Positions 1 through 7,257 of a stretch of DNA of 10,674 nt are shown piece by piece. This DNA is from Amoebophrya sp. AT5.2 (taxonomy: Eukaryota; Sar; Dinophyceae; Syndiniales; Amoebophryaceae): positions 1-10,674 of the forward strand of contig RXOD01006331.1 of assembly GCA_005223375.1 (NCBI GenBank), read 5' to 3'. Position numbers and translations under genes: made by a program. The notes below the pieces were generated by a model. It worked only from the letters and a program-made list of their open reading frames with translations, had not been told where the DNA came from and did not search any database. Every line of letters begins with the position of its first letter. Positions within the stretch are counted from its first letter, which is position 1.

Positions 1-1
1 T

Positions 2-3000
2 CCGGCCATCCAAGTGCTCATGGTGTTCATCGAGTTCGGAACGACGGAGGGTCTGCGGCACGTTGCCGGCCGCTTGGACATGGCGTACAAAAAGCTTGCG
101 CTCCCGAGCCAGACGCTCGGCGGAGGTACGACAGCGGTTCTGTCAAAATATTTTCTTTATCAATCGTCCTACTCAGTTATTTCGAGGTCGTCCATGCGAA
201 GTATTCTGGTCACCTTAGAAGTAAATATTTGCAAGAGTGCTTGCGTGTGTTTTGACCTTCGCAGCGATGAGCAATCTTCCGAGGCGGCTTCAAGTCTTGG
301 ACTCTGGGAAGTCCTTACGTAAAATATTTAGGCGCGGCGTCCCAGAATATTTCAAGTCAATACAACTTAAAGTCTGCGAAGGTCAAAACCCGCGTCATAC
401 CATCGGGCAATGTGAAACGTGGGTAAACGAAGCCGCGCAGCTTCTAAATACAACAACATATTATCAGATTGGATCCGGAAGCGGCCAGATGTCAACGAAC
501 AGACGTACCAGATGGTTCAGGGGAGAGCGAAGCTGGCGTTCGCAGAGAAAATCCGTCCGCTCGCTCAAGCAGATCCATCTTTGTCGGCTGAGAAGGACGC
601 CCGCGTCAGCCTCGTCTGGGCGCACTACGTGACGGTCTTGATGCAGAAGCTGCGGAGAAAAACAAGCCCCGACCTCGTTAACGCACCGCTCGGAATCTCC
701 ACGGATGGACTCAACAACGCCGGAAACGAAATCGCGCAAGTCCGTGTCCGCGGCAGACTCTTCGACCACATCGTACTTACCGTTCCGATGCCGCCGATGG
801 TGGTTCTGCGCGTCACGCCGGAAGAAATTGCGACCATCATCAAGCAGGACAACTACGTGAACCGCCACGAAAAAAAGCGTGCACAAGTGACCACCACCAT
901 CGCACAGGCGACACTGCGGACACGAATCGAGGAGTTGCTGTGTTGCGGCATCCTCGGCGCCGACGTTCCGATCGTCGTGGTGATCGATCAGGGGGGATCG
1001 CAGTTGAAGTACTGGTGCTGGCTGATGGCGAACGGGTTTAAAGTGGTGGTGGTCTTCGATGCACCACACAGGGATTCCCGTGACTTGGTGCTCTGCGCCC
1101 AGATGATCCTTCCCCGCTTCTTCGAGCGGCTGATCAAATTCAGGACGACCGCGGGCGGAGCTCACTCCGTCAAGGTGGGGGAGTTGATCGAGCACCTCGA
1201 CCAGATGGCGGACAAGCTCTTCATGGAATTGGCGGGCTTCGATCGGCAGGCGTTGCAGAGCATGCTCGGCGTGTCCTACGATTCGGATCGGTTCATCGAT
1301 TCGTTCAAAAAAAAGCTGTGTCAGCTCCGCAGCGAGATCTCGAAGTTTTCAGCTGCGAAGCGGTTCGCGAAGTTTCTGTTTTGCGCCGCTTTCATCGTCA
1401 GGAACCTGCCCGCGCTTCGTGTTCTGACTCGCCTCATGATTCGAAAAGAAAACCCGTACTTGCTGAAGCCGCGGTGCCGGTCGAAGATCGTGAAAGATCC
1501 CGAGTACAAGGACCGGGTGGAGATCCACCTGAACCGCTCCGACGTCGCTGTTTACGAGGAGGCCCGGAAAGCGATGGAGAAGCAGCGGGAAGAAAGTTGT
1601 ATAATAGTTTTGGTTTTTGCGATGCTGTCGCTTCGTTCGCCGTGACAGAGAGCCCACTTCTTTCCACTTAGGAATAGATTACAACGCCAAAGATCATTGC
1701 ACTTTCATGAAATGAAATAGGATTCTCTCACCTTCGCCTCCAATGAAATCAAAAACGTGGCTTCTCGAAATCCAGGCGAGATCATCGACCTGGGAAACAT
1801 CGAGGAAGACGAGGCCGACATCTTCTTGGAGAAAATGGACAAGGATGGAAAGCGGTCCGCCAACCTGAACGAAGACCAGGTCTTCATCGAGCCTGACAAC
1901 ACCGACGGCGACGGCGACAACGAGGCGGAGCAACAGAAAAAACAAAAGCGCGATGAAGAACCGGCCGCAGCCAGTTCGACTGGTGCAGCAGCTTCCTCCA
2001 AAAAAAAAGGCGCGGAAACCGGAGACGACGACTCGAAAGACGCAGCTCCGAAAAAGGACACGATGCAGAAAACGCTGCCGAGCGTGGTCGACAATAACTT
2101 TTTCGTCATCCTGTGGGTGATTTTGCAGGACCCGCACGCGATCGCGCGAATCATCTGCTACTACTACGCCGGGAAAGCGCCGCTGTTCTACCACAACAGC
2201 ACCATAGCTGCGTGCTGGTCCTTCGTCAATGCCCACGGCTTGTTCTATTCTCAGCACCCGTGCATGTTGGCTGACTTGGGGAAGCACTTCAACTCCAAGC
2301 TGGGCTCGGACTTCGATGAATCGACTGAGAGAGTAGACCGCGTGCTGCTGGCGGGATTGTTCGGCGAAGTTTTCACGGAGGTATTATTTACGCATGTTCG
2401 TGATATGCTTTCGACCAAATTTCCGATGCGTTCTGAAATTTATTTCTCATCACCATGGTGCAGATGGTTTACCGGTCCGTCAAATCGCACGCGACGCGGC
2501 TGGCAACGTGGCAGCGGCTTTTGATGTACGGCATCGAGCCGAAGATGTCGCTGACGCTGGAGGACCTCAAGAACCACGGACTCACCCTGAGTTCGTCGCT
2601 GATGGCGTCCCTGAAGCCGGTGTTAGAAAATCCGGAGGAATACATCGGCAGGAGTACAGGCCTCGCGAAGGCTTTGCAGCCTCCGACCATGTACAACTAC
2701 CACCTGATTCCGGGGCCCGACGACGAAACAGTGGATCCGGACGTAGTGGAGTACGTCCCCATGATGACGCACCTAGGGACGAGTCGTCTGCGTTCACCGG
2801 CGGACTTCGAGGCACATCTGAAGAAGCAGATCGACGTAGTCAAACTCGCAGAGACGGAAGCTGCCATCGCCGTCAAGGACGCGCTCATGTACTCGTCCAC
2901 GTTTTGGATTGTGGAGGAGTTCCACAACGCGTTGCGGGCCGGCGATTTGGCGAGGGCCCGCGCACACCTCCGCTCGTTACAGGAAGTGAACCCGATCTCT

Positions 3001-6000
3001 TCCCGCGACATTGAGCAGCGCGGCGGGCAAATCTCCACGTCTCGGAAACAGGGAAACAACTCGGGGGCAGTGTGTGGGGTACTGCTGCAGTTACATTCTT
3101 AAAACTGGAGAGCAGAGTAGATCTCGAAGTTGCTTTGCTATGATTCTCGAAAAATTGGCTTCAAATGGTGGAGGTGCAATAGTATTAAAAAAAAAGCTAG
3201 TCGTTTTCTGACGCCGACTCTTCACTTCCTTCAGCACGTACCGTGGTCGGCGGCCAAGCGGCTGGTGCCGTCCTTCATTCCGTGGCTGCAGGCCTACGAT
3301 CCAGAAACCGGAAAAACGGACAACAGCGGCATCCGTGACTCGTACTCCGAGCTCGATGGCAGGAAGCTGATCGGGGAGGAGTACTCCGCGGAGGATGTTG
3401 AAACGCTGCAGAACCTTGTGTTTCCCGACGTGGAGTTCGAAAAAATCGGCCCTGGACTGTGCGACCTTTTCAAGCTGCGCGACTACATTGACGCGGTTGA
3501 TGAAGCGGAGTTTGAAACGTACGAAGAGTTCGTCAAGGACTGCCAGGAGAAGATGAAGGTCCACGGCACGCCCGACAGAAAAGTCATCGTCGCCCAAATC
3601 AAGAAGCTCATGCACTGCAGCAAGGACCAGCACCGCCTGGACGATGAGGACGTGAAGGACATCTGCAGCTTTGTGTGGAACATCGAGAGACTCCCCGACG
3701 TGGTGACGGCGGAAATGTTGTGCTACGAGCACTCGAGCCTGATTTGCTCGGCGCGCGGCACAATGGCGGATCGTTGGGAGCGTTCACGGATTCAGGCCGG
3801 CTGCTTGATGGGAGTTCACCATCGGTACAAGCAGCAGAAAAAGCCGCTGGTGCTGATGACGGAAAGCCAGCTGAAGCCAGCTTTTTGGCTGGTGTTGAGC
3901 ATCAGCCTCCAGCTGCGCACGGCGCGGGTGGTGAAGCTGCGAGTGACGAAAAACGACAAATCAAACAAGTACTTCAGCGACGCGGAGAGCTACATCTACA
4001 CTGATGAAGCCGCGGACTTGGATCCTGACGATGCGGGGGACCCGCTGATGGAGGCAGCACAAGAAGCAGACGCGGGCCTCGGCACTGCGAACAACTTCTT
4101 CGCGGAAGACATGGGCGAAACTGAAGGCGAAAAGCGGACGCGTACGCAATATTTTTTTGCTTGGAAACGGAATGAAAAAGTGCGAAGCTATTTGTCTTCC
4201 GAATACTTATGCAGTCGTGCCTGCGTTCGTTTTCTTCACGTGTTTCTGTAATTCATTCTCAGGTTTTGCGCGGAAAATTTTCAAGAGAAACTCCGCGAAC
4301 GTCGCGCGCGTCGCCGCGAACGTGCGCCTCGAGCTGCCGACGGATCCGGAAGCCTTCACGATTCCGATCCCGACGAGCAAAAACTGCGAGAAGAGCTGCA
4401 TCCGCGATCTCTTTCTGATGGCGTCGTCGGTCGACAACTGCACCGGGTTCCACAGCGGTACATTTTATTCGGTCGAAGTGTGTACAACAGCTCGGTACGA
4501 GCTGACTCCGGGACGTCGCGTGGTCATCGCGTTGAGCAGCAACGTCGGAAAACGAAGTCCGCTGGCCACGGCGATGATGCTCGGCCTTCTCCACTGTTCC
4601 GAGTCGTGGGTCCCTGGCGAGATGTCTTCGTTGAAGGGGCTTCTCCGCGACGTCTTGTCTTTCCTCGTCGAAGATGAGCCGGAGCGGCTCCAGCAGCTCG
4701 AGGATATGACCTACGTATGGAAGTCCAGAATCGCGGAGAACTTCGACTTGCGCGATTTCAGTCACGAGCGCATCAACCTGGACGTGGGCGGCGGTGCGAA
4801 GTTTGGTGAAGGAGATGCTGCAGACGCTGGCGGCATCATCATCGGCCCAGATGGCAACGAGTGTTTGTTGCCCCCGCACGGCCGGTCCCCAAACAGGCAG
4901 AACAACGGGAACCGGCTGCAGCTGAACGAGTGGGAAGGAGGGGTCGACCCCTTCCTCAACGACGCAGACATGATGGACGTAGACCCGCCGCCAGTAGGAT
5001 CCACCCTCCTCGGCCCGTCATCGTCGTCAAACTTCATCAACCTGGACTCGGATGACAACGAAGCCGGCGGCGGAACGACTTCCGGCCCTGCTCCCGCAAC
5101 AAACTTTGCTGCGGCGTTCAGTGCCGCGCAGTCGAGTTATAAACAGACCGCGACCACCGCGAACAACTTGGCCGGGTATGCGGCACCCATGATTCCGGCG
5201 CAGTGCGAGCCATACTACAGAATGGCGCAGTTCATACGGCAGGTAGAGATGCAGGAGTCGAAGATGTACGCGGAAGTCATCGCTTGCTTGTTGATGGGGG
5301 CAAAGGAGGCGATTTTGTTTCTGATCGCCTCCAACGTCTACAGGAAGAACGTCGAAACGAGGAACCACAAGAACAAGTACATCATCAGCATGCCGGAAAC
5401 GTGCCATGGACTGATGCTGGAGCTGGAGAATGCTGCAGCTGTCAGCACGAAGCGGGTCGGGGAGCAAGTCAACTTCGCCGAGACTGCCACGGCAGCAAAA
5501 CCGAAAGCGAAGGCGAAGCAGGGCCCGAAAACGTTGCCTTCTGCCCAGCAGCTGAGGAGCAACGCCGCTGCCGTGAATGCGGTCCGCAACGACGATCCGA
5601 AATACATCGGCGGCCTAGGCGATATGGAGCCTTGGTGGCATGGTGACGGTCGTAACCAAAACAACGACGACGACCGCGTCACAGAAGCCGGGAGCGGCGA
5701 CGGCGACGAAGGCTCGGACGAGGAGGCTCCGGACGTGGCGGCGGAGGCGAATCAGCTGAAGACCAAGTTCGAATCGACGAAAGGAGGCAGAGCGGGCATC
5801 GAACTTGCGCGGAACATGTTTGTGGACCCCAACTTCGACTTGTTCAAGATGCACGCCTCGGAAAAGGCCAAGTACTTCCGGCTAACTTGCTTCCGGTGCG
5901 ACTTCCGCTACGGCATCTGCAGAAAGGTTTGGCTGGACAACAACGGCCCCAAGTTGGAGTACTGGCCCACGGGGCACGATAAGGAGGTGGGGAAGCAACG

Positions 6001-6268
6001 AGGGCTCGGTCCCAAATGCCACGTGATGTATCGCGGAAAGCCGAACAGGTGCCTGCGTGGTTTTTGGAAGGGCGGCATGCTCTACAAAGATGAGGAGTGC
6101 AAGGAGCGCCAGACCCCAGCGAACTACTTTCGGTGCGCCGAGTTCTATTGCACACGAAAAATTTATGAGGACCTCGCCATCAAATGCAAGTGCAGGCACC
6201 AGCTAAACGCCAAAGATCTGACGATGCTGAAGCCGAGCGCGACGTTCAGCCGGCAAGCAAAAAACTAG
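2..6268 (+). CDS. Large multi-exon uncharacterised protein, 5'-partial (six exons)
   Basis: Proposed join: 2-125, 468-1595, 1776-2380, 2464-3078, 3235-4141, 4263-6268. This gives 1794 codons plus a TAG stop, with all five junctions in frame. The frame is open to the left edge, so the true start is probably upstream, although an ATG at 20 cannot be excluded. I do not recognise the family. In order: a basic helical N-terminal part; a block at about residues 210-245 where two hydrophobic strands end in Asp-Gln-Gly-Gly (Asp at nt 986) and Asp-Ala-Pro-His-Arg (Asp at nt 1058); an acidic/Lys-rich linker (about 427-505); mixed helical regions in exons 4 and 5; a long Gly/Ser/Asp-rich linker in exon 6; a Lys/Ala/Pro stretch; an acidic patch; and a Cys-rich C-terminus (about 1669-1770). 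The linkers with Lys-rich patches suggest a nuclear protein, which is inference. The second junction and the fourth donor are the least certain. It could be two fused genes or a transposon-type protein. Confidence 0.72.
126..467 (+). other. Intron 1 of the large gene (342 nt, phase 1)
   Basis: The donor is GGAG|GTACGA and the acceptor is TTATCAG|AT. A branch-point-like CTTCTAAAT lies at 441-449, about 20 nt before the acceptor. Exon 1 leaves one base (G) and exon 2 supplies AT, making an Asp codon followed by an open 375-codon exon. The interval is AT-richer than its flanks, has stops in the exon 1 frame, and carries four AATATT motifs (near 147, 224, 323 and 347). It also holds the inverted-repeat insert listed separately. 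It is the longest intron in the window, about 100-250 nt longer than the others. Confidence 0.75.
249..389. repeat. 141-bp inverted-repeat-bounded element inside intron 1 (introner/MITE-like)
   Basis: GTTTTGACCTTCGCAG at 249-264 is perfectly complementary to CTGCGAAGGTCAAAAC at 374-389, 16 bp with no mismatch. The arms can be extended outward imperfectly to about 243 and 395. Between the arms are a smaller inverted repeat (TCTGGGA 303-309, TCCCAGA 340-346) and a direct repeat TTCAAGTC (289-296 and 351-358). No open frame is present. A convincing target-site duplication is not visible; only a GCGT-like sequence occurs on both sides, at unequal distances. Introners with terminal inverted repeats are known from Amoebophrya-type dinoflagellates, and this resembles one in size and position. 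Confidence 0.6.
1596..1775 (+). other. Intron 2 of the large gene (about 180 nt, boundaries tentative)
   Basis: The preferred splice is GAAGAAA|GTTGTA to AATCCAG|GCGAG. It is phase 1 and joins A with GC to give Ser in an open frame. An intron is required because the exon 2 frame stops near 1645 and the exon 3 frame has a TAG at 1718-1720. An alternative uses the acceptor ATAG|GATTC at 1720/1721 with a phase-0 donor such as GTTTTG at 1607, which would add about 20 residues. The GC-rich coding composition resumes near 1776, which favours the first choice. Confidence 0.5.
2381..2463 (+). other. Intron 3 of the large gene (83 nt, phase 0)
   Basis: The donor is ACGGAG|GTATTA and the acceptor is TGGTGCAG|ATGGTT. 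Both flanking frames are at a codon boundary, so splicing joins Glu directly to Met-Val-Tyr-Arg. The interval is clearly AT-richer than its neighbours. Without splicing, the exon 3 frame runs into unrelated basic residues and stops at 2524. Confidence 0.75.
3079..3234 (+). other. Intron 4 of the large gene (about 156 nt, phase 0; donor uncertain)
   Basis: The acceptor is clear: a pyrimidine tract CTCTTCACTTCCTTCAG ending at 3234, followed by His-Val-Pro-Trp in frame. Two phase-0 donors compete: GGG|GTACTG at 3079, preferred for its GTA start as in other introns here, and GCA|GTGTGT at 3070, which would remove three residues. The exon 4 frame stops at about 3102, so splicing is required. Confidence 0.65.
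4142..4262 (+). other. Intron 5 of the large gene (121 nt, phase 1)
   Basis: The donor is GGACGC|GTACGC and the acceptor is TTCATTCTCAG|GTTTTG. The leftover C joins GT to give Arg, continuing as a basic run (Lys-Arg-Thr-Arg-Phe-Ala-Arg-Lys). The GTACG donor matches that of intron 1. The interval contains an eight-T run and is AT-rich, with a pyrimidine-rich tail. Confidence 0.75.
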
Positions 6269-6936
6269 TTAGAGACTAGCTGTAAAAATTAGCAGTAACA
6301 TCGTGGATAAGCATTTAGGTAAAGCTGACTTATATACTTACTGGGGGAACAAATTCAGAATCTACGCCAAGGGTCATTGATAAAAAACATCACCGCAAAA
6401 ATTTCAGGGGTTGGGAACAAAGACGAAGGTAGACGACGACGCAGCTGCACAGCAAATTGATGAACAGAAACACTCTTCGATAGTCACAGACACAGCGATA
6501 ATCTACGAAGAAGTACCGAGGCAACGCTTTCGCACTATTCTCTTTCTTCTATCTCGAGAATCATTGTACAATTGTTGGCAGTCATTACTTCAAGCAATTT
6601 TTTCTGGGCGAAGTGCCGAAATGGTTCGACCAATCGATCGCCGACATTCATGAACGGCCACGCTGCCGCATCCACAGAAGAAACGAAAGAATTAAAACAT
6701 CCATACTGCGCTCTCGCTGGACTTGGCATGCGCTGCCGGCGTGTGTCATTCCGCTGATCGTTCATGTTCACTTGGTCTGTTCATCTTGTTCCGCAAATCG
6801 TGAAAAGAAGATCCGGCGATCGTTCAGGTGCTCTCAACGTCATTCATTTCGCAGCCACATACTCTTAGACTACATCCGGGGGGTGCGCATCCGGCAAATG
6901 CATCACGCACTTTAGCATAGACCTAGTGAGTTCAAA
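6269..6936. other. Intergenic stretch with no supportable gene
   Basis: This stretch is AT-richer than the exons, with only short frames broken by stops and no coherent codon bias. It probably contains the 3' UTR of the large gene and the 5' flank of the next. Two details stand out. A good donor (TTTAG|GTAAAG at 6319) and acceptor (AATTTCAG at 6407) could frame an 89-nt UTR intron. A 79-codon frame follows it at 6414-6653 with an acidic start but no early ATG. No canonical AATAAA polyadenylation signal was seen just after the stop. CACTTTAG (about 6907-6914) could serve as a splice acceptor for the gene starting downstream. Confidence 0.5.
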
Positions 6937-7074
6937 ATGATGCGCCACAGCTCTTTTCGTTTCCTCCAGCCTACTTCCGCAGCAGACGACGACAACTTTC
7001 CGCAATCATCCGCCGGGGGTACCGCGAAGGCCATTCCGCCGCCAGCCGCGGCGACAGCATCGCTTGAGAATTTC
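6937..7074 (+). CDS. Possible first exon of the EF-hand gene
   Basis: ATGATG at 6937, with A at -3, opens 46 codons rich in Ser, Asp, Ala and Pro, with GC-rich composition in 7005-7065. Splicing GAATTTC|GTTTCC (7075) to CTCTCTAAG|GGAGTG (7218/7219) is phase 0. It would join to Gly-Val-Ser-Gln-Thr-Thr and then the ATG at 7258 in the same frame. A second in-frame option is GGG|GTACCG at 7019 to ACAACAG at 7237. If the acceptor at 7218 instead receives a trans-spliced leader, this exon is not part of the gene. The low-complexity content makes coding status uncertain. Confidence 0.35.
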
Positions 7075-7165
7075 GTTTCCATTTTTCTAAAATGCGAATT
7101 GCGTTCAATTCCTAAATGATCTGCTTCGTGATTTGGTTCAGCTCGGGTACTGGGCTGGAATATTG

Positions 7166-7181
7166 GTTAAAATATTTTAAC
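7166..7181. repeat. 16-bp perfect palindrome
   Basis: GTTAAAATATTTTAAC reads the same on both strands. It lies in the AT-rich stretch just upstream of the strong splice acceptor and shares the AAATATTT core seen repeatedly in intron 1. It could be a protein-binding site, part of an intron, or simply AT-rich chance. Confidence 0.6.
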
Positions 7182-7202
7182 AGACTGGTCATCTAGTTGG
7201 GT

Positions 7203-7218
7203 TTTTCTCCTCTCTAAG
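7203..7218 (+). promoter_or_regulatory. Strong 3' splice acceptor before the EF-hand gene (cis or trans-splicing)
   Basis: TTTTTCTCCTCTCTAAG is the best pyrimidine tract plus AG in the window. It ends 39 nt before ATG 7258, the usual place for spliced-leader addition in dinoflagellates. It could equally be the acceptor of a cis-intron starting at 7075. Both readings leave the frame at 7258 intact. Confidence 0.5.
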
Positions 7219-7257
7219 GGAGTGTCGCAAACAACAGGTATCCCACTGCTTTGGAAC

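Noticed and set aside
419..467. Extension of exon 2 upstream to a GTG start
   Set aside because: GTG is not a credible eukaryotic start here, the stretch is intron-like, and the TTATCAG acceptor at 467 gives an exact phase match to exon 1.
464..1195. 243-codon open frame on the - strand
   Set aside because: It is antisense to the well-formed exon 2 and is explained by GC-rich third positions of the sense gene. Its His/Arg-rich composition is typical of a shadow frame.
2093..2170. Hydrophobic stretch in exon 3 as a membrane segment
   Set aside because: The uninterrupted hydrophobic core is only about ten residues, then polar and charged residues follow. It is more like a buried strand or helix.
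3091..3732. 213-codon open frame on the - strand
   Set aside because: It is a shadow of exon 5 and crosses the intron 4 acceptor, with no motif of its own.
4445..4495. Possible tiny intron in exon 6 (GGTACATTTT...CAACAG)
   Set aside because: It would be under 40 nt and the frame reads through without a stop, so coding is simpler.
6265..6279. CTAGT/ACTAG hairpin over the stop codon of the large gene as a terminator
   Set aside because: A 5-bp stem with a 5-nt loop and no T-run is expected by chance and has no known role in a eukaryotic gene end.
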